From Gammaproteobacteria bacterium (lineage in GTDB: Bacteria > Pseudomonadota > Gammaproteobacteria > Pseudomonadales > UBA7434), in assembly GCA_024280785.1 (NCBI GenBank), contig JAJRPK010000141.1, positions 1 through 5,238 of the forward strand: 5,238 nucleotides of DNA. The letters run 5' to 3'. The position numbers and the translations under genes were made by a program. Shown piece by piece: positions 1 through 5,238 of this stretch (the stretch's first letter is position 1; each line of letters starts with the position of its first letter). Under the pieces are notes generated by a model. The model made no database searches and had not been told where the DNA came from. It saw only the letters and a list, made by a program, of their open reading frames with translations.

Positions 1-801
1 CTCGGCAGCGGCCGGAATCTGTAAATCGCTAAGCTGACAATTTGTAAGTTCTGTACGTGAACCACGCAGCAAACCCGCAAAGGCATGCTCAGAAAGTGTG
101 TCCGGAATCGGTGTAACCGCTGCAAGTATGGTGGCCGGATCAGCCCCCAGCGCAACAGCAATGGGAAAAGGCTCACCGGGATGTTCTAATTGCCAATCGC
201 GAAAGTCGAGCGCACCACCCCGCTGCGCTAACCAGCGCATAATAACGCGATTGGGTCCAATCACCTGTTGCCGATAAATCCCTATGTTCTGGCGTTTCTT
301 AGTAGGGCCTTTAGTCAAAACAAGGCCCCAGGTAATGAGCGGGGCAGCATCTCCCGGCCAGCAAGTCTGGATGGGTAGTTTTGCCAGATCGACCTTATCT
401 TTTTCAATGACGATTTCTTGGCAAGCTGCCTTTTTTATGGTTTTTGGTGCCATATCCAGCACCTTTTTAAAAATAGGAAGCGTCTGCCAAGCATCTTTAA
501 CGCCCTTGGGCGGATCCGGCTCCTTTAGAAACGCAAGCAACTTGCCAATTTCGCGTAATTTTTCTGGGTCATCCTCACCCATCCCCATCGCGACACGCCG
601 AGGCGTTCCGAAGAGATTCCCCAATACCGGAGTGGAATAGCCTGTTGGATTCTCAAACAAAAGCGCGGGGCCACCTGCGCGCAGTGTACGATCGCAGATT
701 TCCGTCATCTCCAGGTAAGGATCAATCTCCAGCGAGATGTGCTTGAGTTCGCCTTTTTCTTCAAGCTTACTGATGAATTCACGCAGATCCTTGTATTGCA
801 T
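1..801 (-). CDS. ubiD: UbiD, 3-octaprenyl-4-hydroxybenzoate decarboxylase (N-terminal 267 residues; cut by window edge)
   Basis: UbiD decarboxylates 3-polyprenyl-4-hydroxybenzoate to 2-polyprenylphenol in ubiquinone synthesis, using the prenylated flavin made by UbiX plus a divalent metal, at the membrane. The visible protein aligns with remembered E. coli UbiD nearly without gaps: RTLRAGGPALLFENP (38-52), LFGTPRRVAMGMG (63-75), LLAFLKEPDPPKG (88-100), TCWPGDAAPLITWGL (146-160), RQNIGIYRQQ (170-179), VALGADPATI (216-225) and EHAFAGLLRG (238-247). Asn172 and Glu238 match the E. coli metal ligands N175 and E241, and Arg177 is the conserved active-site arginine; the catalytic glutamates further on lie outside the window. 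The full family length is about 490 residues, so just over half is visible. The ATG at 801 is fixed by an in-frame TAA eleven codons upstream with no start codon between. The Shine-Dalgarno sequence is weak. The gene follows the EEP gene by 79 bp on the same strand. Identification is very secure. Confidence 0.97.
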   Translation of the reverse strand, partial: MQYKDLREFISKLEEKGELKHISLEIDPYLEMTEICDRTLRAGGPALLFENPTGYSTPVLGNLFGTPRRVAMGMGEDDPEKLREIGKLLAFLKEPDPPKGVKDAWQTLPIFKKVLDMAPKTIKKAACQEIVIEKDKVDLAKLPIQTCWPGDAAPLITWGLVLTKGPTKKRQNIGIYRQQVIGPNRVIMRWLAQRGGALDFRDWQLEHPGEPFPIAVALGADPATILAAVTPIPDTLSEHAFAGLLRGSRTELTNCQLSDLQIPAAAE

Positions 802-830
802 TATGTGACCAGGGTAAGTGTGATGCGGAG

Positions 831-836
831 ATTATA
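831..836 (-). promoter_or_regulatory. Candidate -10 element (TATAAT) upstream of ubiD
   Basis: A perfect TATAAT lies on the minus strand 30 bp before the ubiD start, in the 79-bp gap after the EEP gene. No good -35 hexamer lies 16-18 bp upstream (the bases there are GAGAGA-like) and there is no extended -10 TG. It may therefore be a weak or activator-dependent promoter giving ubiD its own start, or a chance match. Confidence 0.3.
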
Positions 837-868
837 CCTGCTAGAAACAGGAGTCTCTCTTGAATCTC

Positions 869-890
869 TGCATTTGCCTTTTAAAATGCA
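869..890 (-). other. Perfect 7-bp inverted repeat spanning the EEP stop codon
   Basis: TGCATTT and AAATGCA (arms 884-890 and 869-875) flank an 8-base loop containing the TAA stop of the EEP gene. The arms are AT-rich and no U tract follows, so this is not a standard intrinsic terminator. It could be a weak 3' structure in the EEP-ubiD transcript or a coincidence. Confidence 0.3.
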
Positions 891-1852
891 ACGTACTCTG
901 GAACAACGCTAAATTCTACCCACAGCGGGTTATGATCAGAGCCAAGAGGAACATCAACCTTTTTGCCCAAAAAGCGTATCAAGTGGTTACCTAAAATATG
1001 ATCAATTGGGATAGCGAACAGAATCGAGCTGCTCATCCAGGTCGTCTGAAGACCATACCCATGTGTTGGCTCATTGAGCTTGGCGCGAGCTTTAAGCTTT
1101 TTAAAAGCATGAGACCAAATACTGGCATTAAGATCACCCGCAATAACGGTTGGAATAGAGGGTTCTTCATTAATCAGGTCAGCCACTTTAATCAACTGGG
1201 AATCACGCTGTTTTGAATTTAGTTTTCCAACCGGGGGCACAGGATGTGTACCAATAATGCGTAGCAATGTACCCTCTATTTCGACGTACACAATCAGGGT
1301 CGCCAAGCCGGCCTCCAGTCGTTCAATACGATAATCAACGATTTTATGTTGACTGAGAAAACTCAGCCCAAAATTATTTGACTCGGGTTGAAAAACACTA
1401 TACGGATACCGCTCTTCAAGCGTCTTCAATGCCGCGACCCATTGGGAATCCGTTTCCATAACAAAAGCAAAGTCCGGTTTACTATCGCCAATATAATCAA
1501 CCACGGCTTGCTTATTCTTGTTACTTGTAAGGACATTGAAACTCAGCAAACTTACCGAGTTCGGTTGAGGAATAGCTTGGACTGTTGATGGCTGCCAATA
1601 GTATTTAAACAAGATTGGCATGACCAACACCATCGCGACTAGAAGAGATAGACCTCCATGACGCCATCGACCAATCATAAGCAAGATCATCCCAGCCCCT
1701 GTGAGCAATGCAATATATTGCAATCGAAAATGGGAGAATAAATCGAATAACCAAAAGTATTCTCCAAGCGCCCCCATACCCAAGCAACTTAGGCAAACGT
1801 ACATTGTGGATATTGCCAGAAAAGCAATAATTGAAGTGGGCTTTATTTGCAT
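881..1852 (-). CDS. Membrane-anchored endonuclease/exonuclease/phosphatase (EEP) family protein
   Basis: This 323-residue protein has a hydrophobic N-terminal third and a C-terminal EEP (DNase I-like) domain. Likely membrane segments are residues 7-28, 44-61 and 67-82, after which the catalytic domain starts at about residue 99. EEP metal and catalytic motifs appear in order: LLSFNV (Asn106), VMETD (Glu133), GTHP (His203), IAGDLNAS (Asp240, Asn242), IDHIL (Asp284, His285) and GSDHNPL (Asp306, His307). All key residues expected of an active Mg-dependent phosphoesterase are therefore present. The family hydrolyses phosphodiesters in nucleic acids, inositol phosphates or lipids; the substrate cannot be read from sequence. 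Three membrane segments would leave the domain on the opposite side from the N-terminus, plausibly periplasmic as for other membrane-anchored EEP proteins (inference). An in-frame TAG six codons upstream fixes the ATG; a GGA about 8 bases before it is a modest ribosome site. It starts 37 bp after the GNAT gene and is probably cotranscribed with it. Confidence 0.88.
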   Translation of the reverse strand: MQIKPTSIIAFLAISTMYVCLSCLGMGALGEYFWLFDLFSHFRLQYIALLTGAGMILLMIGRWRHGGLSLLVAMVLVMPILFKYYWQPSTVQAIPQPNSVSLLSFNVLTSNKNKQAVVDYIGDSKPDFAFVMETDSQWVAALKTLEERYPYSVFQPESNNFGLSFLSQHKIVDYRIERLEAGLATLIVYVEIEGTLLRIIGTHPVPPVGKLNSKQRDSQLIKVADLINEEPSIPTVIAGDLNASIWSHAFKKLKARAKLNEPTHGYGLQTTWMSSSILFAIPIDHILGNHLIRFLGKKVDVPLGSDHNPLWVEFSVVPEYVAF

Positions 1853-1889
1853 AGGTAGATTCCATTTCTAAAAAGAAACGTGGCGGTTA

Positions 1890-2876
1890 TTAGCTTCTAT
1901 AGGCCGGGAAAAAATCCCCTTCCTTTATGCCTCTTTCTTGTAATAATCCTATATAGCGTGCTTGATCAAATACATGACCGCAAAAATACGCCACGCGTGT
2001 CCCAGTGGACCAGCCCCGTTTAAAACGCGTTAATCCATCGGAAGTATCTCCTTGCACACCAGCCCCGGCACCAAGGCTTATCCAACTTAAACCCGTTGCA
2101 GAAAAATGATCGATGGCTTTTTGGAACAGCGCAAAAGAGGCTTTAAGTTTATAACCGCGATCGGTATACGCCGCAAGATGATAATAAGCGACCTCTTGCT
2201 GAACATACCAAAGCATCATACCGACGACGCTTGAATCTTCCATTGCGCAAAATACTTTAATTCCCGGCACACTTAACTGGTCAATCAGCGCTTGCGCTGA
2301 AAAAGCGGCAATACCCTCAATTTCATGGCGTTGAATAAGATGCTGGTAGAGTTTAAGCCAAGTTTTTGCAAGCTGCTCTGGTTGGCTGCTGGATTCCACG
2401 CTAACATTTTTTAATGCCTTGCAAATATTACGCTGATGGTGGCTACTGATATAGGCTCTAGGCTCTTGAGAGAGATCGATGACGAAGTGTTCTTTGTACG
2501 GTGCGGCAATATGATTGAAAATATTTTTCAAATCTTCATATTCGTATTCACCAAACGGATCTGTCACCACCGTCAAGGTTAGAATATCTTTATTAAGCGC
2601 TTCAAAATCCTGCTTTAAAGCGGACCAATCACGGCAGCAGAACAGTGGATAACACCCCATCGCATCATAGCTACTTGCTCCACTAATTTGTCGCTTAAGT
2701 ATCCAACCATCACTCCGCCTCAATTCAATCGGTTGACTCATATTTTGAAATGAAGCCGCATACAATGGATGAGCATATCCAAACATTATTGAGTCAGGGA
2801 ACATAAGATCATCTAAATTAGGGTCATAATTTACATCATCCAGACTGTCAATTTCACAAACGTAGAAGGGATGCAT
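1890..2876 (-). CDS. FemAB-like / GNAT-family acyltransferase
   Basis: This 328-residue protein, with no signal peptide or membrane segment, resembles FemAB-like double-GNAT proteins (often annotated 'GNAT family N-acetyltransferase'). Recognisable parts are an N-terminal half with YDAMGCYPLFCCRDWSAL (70-87) and VVTDPFGEY (103-111); KEHFVIDL (128-135) and SHHQRNICKAL (145-155), typical of the FemAB-like linker; then the second GNAT lobe with VVGMMLWYV (217-225), YYHLAAY (231-237), GYKLKASFALFQKAIDHF (241-258) and WISLGAGAGV (265-274) followed by GLTRFKRGWSTGT (281-293), ending in FFPAYR. Such enzymes transfer acyl or aminoacyl groups to amines, and members are common near envelope or polysaccharide genes; the acceptor here is unknown. 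An in-frame TGA three codons upstream fixes the ATG, which is preceded by a good GGTGA ribosome site. It heads the unit that continues with the EEP gene. The length and N-terminus look complete. Fold assignment is fairly secure, function is not. Confidence 0.8.
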   Translation of the reverse strand: MHPFYVCEIDSLDDVNYDPNLDDLMFPDSIMFGYAHPLYAASFQNMSQPIELRRSDGWILKRQISGASSYDAMGCYPLFCCRDWSALKQDFEALNKDILTLTVVTDPFGEYEYEDLKNIFNHIAAPYKEHFVIDLSQEPRAYISSHHQRNICKALKNVSVESSSQPEQLAKTWLKLYQHLIQRHEIEGIAAFSAQALIDQLSVPGIKVFCAMEDSSVVGMMLWYVQQEVAYYHLAAYTDRGYKLKASFALFQKAIDHFSATGLSWISLGAGAGVQGDTSDGLTRFKRGWSTGTRVAYFCGHVFDQARYIGLLQERGIKEGDFFPAYRS

Positions 2877-3134
2877 ACATTTTCACCAAGTCATTGCTTA
2901 CCTTCCGTTGCCCTTTCCAGAAGCGGTTTGATGGTTTGCTTAAGTGTTTACCCTCTGGCCTCATCAAGGCTGCCAAACAGAGGAAGGCCATCACCCCGCC
3001 AGTCCTATATTTTTAATATGGCGATTCTACTAAATTGTATCGAGTTGGATACTAACAGACCTCAAGTTTGATTTCTGTCGCTTTCCCAGCAAACGATTTA
3101 TTGAAAGAGCCGAACACTTACTAAAAAGAGAATT

Positions 3135-3174
3135 GAAAAAGACGAATCCCGCGCCTAAAATAGAGGGTGGATTC
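3135..3174 (-). terminator. Candidate intrinsic terminator of the secreted-protein gene
   Basis: About 37 bases past the TAA at 3211, the minus strand has GAATCC (3174-3169) and its perfect complement GGATTC (3149-3144), with an inner CCT/AGG pairing possible, followed after GTC by five Ts (3140-3136). Position and the T run fit rho-independent termination, though the six-pair stem with a large interior is weak. Confidence 0.45.
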
Positions 3175-3193
3175 ACTGCAGGTAAATCCAATT

Positions 3194-3210
3194 AAGTAAT
3201 GTGTCCCAAA
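3194..3210. repeat. Possible fragment of a dispersed repeat containing GTAATGTGTCCC
   Basis: AAGTAATGTGTCCC (plus strand) directly abuts the stop codon of the secreted-protein gene. From memory, similar GTAATGTGTCCC strings recur as repeat-element or transposon-end sequence in some proteobacterial genomes. Only one copy is in this window, with no paired copy and no transposase, so this rests on recollection. Confidence 0.2.
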
Positions 3211-5049
3211 TTATATCCTAGGCTGGAAATTCGGTATATAACCTCCACCTAGCGTAAACGGATTATATTTGTAGTTCATTAATAATGCCCACGAAGTCGA
3301 TGCAGTGCTTGGCAACGGGTTTGCGTACCAACCAAATGGAATAAAGTAGCGCTTACTTGAGTAAAGATAGGCTTGCTGGTTTTCATTCAAGCTCACTAAG
3401 CTATCGTAGTTTTTTGGGCGAACTGAATCGAACATTTTTACGCTACTGTAGTTAGCAACTCGTAATGTATTTATGTGAGCCTCCATACTTTCTAAGTCAG
3501 TTTGTAGGCTTGCTATATATTCTTTTGCATCCGGATGACTTGCTTTCTGTGTAGAGTATTGCGCAATCAAAACATTTAGCATATTGATCGCACCGGCTGT
3601 CCATTCCGCGGACATAATACCGCTTCTATTACCATCATCCAGCCCATTACCATCTATACTTGAATATCCGACTCCCCAGAGTTGGTCTCTATCATCATAA
3701 TAGCCACCCCAAGCCTTCATTTTATTCCAAATTGTGTAAGCTGTGCCGAAACCATGCCAACTGTCAATTAAAGCTTGGCCTAAAACGGCTACGGTCCATG
3801 TATTCCCATCAACAGGTTTTGGCTCTGTTGACGGAATCCAGTGGGGTTCGCCAGTTTTATTTGCTAAACCACCTTGATGAAAATCTTTAGTACTCGCATC
3901 CCACGCATATTTTTTGAAGTAACTGAGTAGTCCTTCAGTAGTTTTTCGGTTTGGCATAACGCCCCCGTTGATCATCACGTCAATTGTTTTTAAGTGAGCT
4001 TGTGTTTGGCTGTTATTTCCTTGTATAAGAATGTGTTTTAATATCAGTAAGCCGCTAAGCAAGGAGGCGTTATTTTCGGTCGAAACTGAGTATGGATCTA
4101 CAGGCTGATCGCCGTGATTTTGCATTGAGCCTTTGGCAGCATAATATACTCCGCCGATTTTAGATTGCATGCGGCTAAATGCATGTAAAATATCAATCGC
4201 ATTTTGGACGGGAACTGAGTCTAAAGGAACGGCATTCTGAGCGCCTGATTTAACATATTGTAAGTAAGCCGATTGTAATGGCCCGATTAAAAAAGCCCAA
4301 GAATTCTCACCCGTAATCGGCTTCCAGTCTGTCCATGTTAATTTCCCTTTTTTATAAAGAGGGTTGTCTGTAGGAAGGTCTTTTATCGTTATGTAGTCAG
4401 CATATTTAGTATTGATAAATGGATCGTTTGATAGCCAATCACGCGTTATCATTCGAAAATGATAAGCATGCTCAGGGTTGGTTATTGATTGTCCATTATA
4501 TTCAAACACTCCGTTAGGTGTTGTAACGCCTCTGTTTGATCCGGAGGTCGGGTTGTTAGGTGCGTTGCCATTGTATCCCTGTTCCAGGAGTTGATTTTGG
4601 TTGTTAGCGATATCAAACAATGATTTATTTTCGGGGCCTTTTAGTCCATGGGTTGCAGCAACGCTTAGAGCAAGTTGCCAGATCGCTGAATCATAAATAT
4701 TAGATCCGTAATTAACGCTGACTCGCTCGGTCTGTAATTCACCGCCTGGTGAATTTTCTATTGGAGTTAACGTATAGTCCCCAGGATTATACTGGTCTGT
4801 TACCTTACAGTTATTACCGCGAAGACGGCACACATATTCTCCCCAATATCTTTCCGTATTATAGTAGCTTAACGGCAATAATTTCCCTTTTAATTCGCCA
4901 GCAGTCGCAACATATGAAACCCCAGTACCCTTATCAATATCTGCGGTAAGAAAATTGACGATCGATTGCATGTCGCCGTATTGAGAATCTGCATGTGATA
5001 TTGATAAACATGATGCAATAATTACTGAAGATAAAATTGTTTTTTTCAT
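3211..5049 (-). CDS. Exported protein of unrecognised family, possible alpha/alpha-toroid (glycosidase-like) fold
   Basis: This 612-residue protein carries a signal peptide: Lys2-Lys3, a hydrophobic core at about 4-17, and a probable signal peptidase I site SHA|D after residue 20. It is therefore periplasmic, secreted or surface-bound. I do not recognise the family with confidence. The mature part is rich in Trp, Tyr, Asn and Gly and has spaced helix-like motifs: SAIWQLALSVAATHGL (121-136), NSWAFLIGPLQSAYLQY (249-265), STENNASLLSGLLILKHIL (323-341), NTWTVAVLGQALIDSW (416-431), SAEWTAGAINMLNVLIAQY (480-498) and STSWALLMNYKYNP (584-597). Spaced helices with Trp or acidic residues at their starts resemble alpha/alpha toroids of glycoside hydrolases and related enzymes (inference). 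Candidate acidic residues are Glu325 and Glu482. Cys74 and Cys81 are the only mature cysteines and could form a disulfide. An in-frame TAG four codons upstream fixes the ATG; the ribosome site (AGAG, 7 bases away) is weak. It appears monocistronic. Confidence 0.8.
   Translation of the reverse strand: MKKTILSSVIIASCLSISHADSQYGDMQSIVNFLTADIDKGTGVSYVATAGELKGKLLPLSYYNTERYWGEYVCRLRGNNCKVTDQYNPGDYTLTPIENSPGGELQTERVSVNYGSNIYDSAIWQLALSVAATHGLKGPENKSLFDIANNQNQLLEQGYNGNAPNNPTSGSNRGVTTPNGVFEYNGQSITNPEHAYHFRMITRDWLSNDPFINTKYADYITIKDLPTDNPLYKKGKLTWTDWKPITGENSWAFLIGPLQSAYLQYVKSGAQNAVPLDSVPVQNAIDILHAFSRMQSKIGGVYYAAKGSMQNHGDQPVDPYSVSTENNASLLSGLLILKHILIQGNNSQTQAHLKTIDVMINGGVMPNRKTTEGLLSYFKKYAWDASTKDFHQGGLANKTGEPHWIPSTEPKPVDGNTWTVAVLGQALIDSWHGFGTAYTIWNKMKAWGGYYDDRDQLWGVGYSSIDGNGLDDGNRSGIMSAEWTAGAINMLNVLIAQYSTQKASHPDAKEYIASLQTDLESMEAHINTLRVANYSSVKMFDSVRPKNYDSLVSLNENQQAYLYSSKRYFIPFGWYANPLPSTASTSWALLMNYKYNPFTLGGGYIPNFQPRI
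4990..5049 (-). other. Signal peptide of the exported protein
   Basis: Residues 1-20 form a compact signal sequence with two lysines, a hydrophobic core and SHA before the predicted cut, which gives a mature N-terminus of DSQYG. A lipobox-like IASC at 11-14 also occurs, but its cysteine is unusually close to the N-terminus for a lipoprotein, so signal peptidase I cleavage is favoured. Confidence 0.75.
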
Positions 5050-5238
5050 CGGAATACTCTACTTTTAGATCAATAGACTAGGGGGCGTCCTCAGGAGTAA
5101 TTATTTTTATAGTTGTATATGTTTGTCCTAAATATCGAATTAAAGTTGCTCTTGTAGTCTTAAACACCTGACGACATTATGCAGTGGCTTGTAAATACCA
5201 ATACCTAATAATGAATTTGCTCTATAACCGTTAGTGGC
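5050..5238. other. Upstream region of the exported-protein gene
   Basis: This 189-bp AT-rich stretch holds no plausible gene on either strand: every ATG-initiated frame is stopped within about a dozen codons. It should contain the promoter of the exported-protein gene. TATACA and TATAAA hexamers occur on the minus strand around 5107-5122, but none has a good -35 at normal spacing, so no promoter is assigned. The start of the next upstream gene is not visible. Confidence 0.5.

Larger units (their letters stand above)
2877..3210. other. 334-bp gap between the secreted-protein gene and the GNAT gene
   Basis: No convincing gene is present. Reading along the minus strand, it holds the 3' region of the secreted-protein gene with a candidate terminator, then an AT-rich stretch (about 3001-3130) where a promoter for the GNAT gene should lie, then a GC-richer block (about 2900-3000) with several short complementary segments. 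The best promoter match I found is weak: GATACA, 17 bp, then TATTAA near 3014-3042, four of six matches in the -10. A 45-codon open frame (2991-2854) runs into the GNAT start but lacks a well-placed ribosome site. Confidence 0.6.

Noticed and set aside
284..640. 118-codon open frame on the plus strand inside ubiD
   Set aside because: It is antisense to the strongly conserved UbiD coding frame, and its translation shows no recognisable motif.
1605..1865. 86-codon minus-strand frame overlapping the EEP N-terminus, starting at a nearby ATG
   Set aside because: It is out of frame with the hydrophobic N-terminal segments and the EEP motifs, and ends within the gene. The ATG at 1852 continues into all the catalytic motifs.
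2952..2983. CCTCTG/CAGAGG stem as an intrinsic terminator
   Set aside because: No T run follows on either strand, and the arms are separated by a bulged interior; it fits a leader structure better than a terminator.
2871..3071. 66-codon plus-strand frame across the 334-bp gap
   Set aside because: No ribosome site precedes it, its translation is low in recognisable structure, and it opens against the start of the GNAT gene. It is best read as a chance frame.
3660..4949. Plus-strand frames of 66-76 codons inside the exported-protein gene
   Set aside because: They are antisense to a long frame with a clear signal peptide and consistent protein-like composition.
5076..5095. GC-rich patch CTAGGGGGCGTCCTCAGGA upstream of the exported-protein gene as an operator or hairpin
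   Set aside because: The only symmetry is a four-base TCCT/AGGA match with a one-base centre, which is too short to support a site.

Overview
The window holds four protein-coding genes, all on the minus strand, so transcription runs from high to low coordinates. The window suggests a gammaproteobacterium of moderate-to-low GC: the partial UbiD follows the Escherichia coli protein almost residue for residue. A possible affinity with Legionella or Coxiella relatives is only an impression from the style of the large secreted protein and was not tested.

In transcription order: 5238-5050 is an AT-rich upstream region with no gene. 5049-3211 encodes a 612-residue exported protein of unrecognised family, rich in Trp, Tyr, Asn and Gly, whose repeated helix-like motifs suggest an alpha/alpha-toroid, glycosidase-like fold (inference). 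A candidate intrinsic terminator at 3174-3135 isolates it from what follows. 3210-2877 is a gene-free gap of 334 bp with a possible mobile-repeat motif beside the upstream stop codon and a GC-richer block that may be a structured leader. 2876-1890 encodes a 328-residue FemAB-like/GNAT acyltransferase. 37 bp later, 1852-881 encodes a membrane-anchored endonuclease/exonuclease/phosphatase (EEP) domain protein. After another 79 bp, which contain a perfect TATAAT hexamer, 801-1 encodes the first 267 residues of UbiD, cut by the window edge.

The GNAT and EEP genes probably form a transcription unit, possibly extending into ubiD or with ubiD starting from its own promoter. Three of the four products are linked to the envelope: an exported protein, a membrane-anchored EEP protein, and UbiD, which acts on a membrane-embedded ubiquinone precursor. 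All four start codons are fixed by in-frame stops a few codons upstream with no alternative start between. No RNA gene, CRISPR array, integrase, transposase or complete insertion sequence was seen. The most interesting object is the large secreted protein; nothing here is demonstrably a new multi-gene system.
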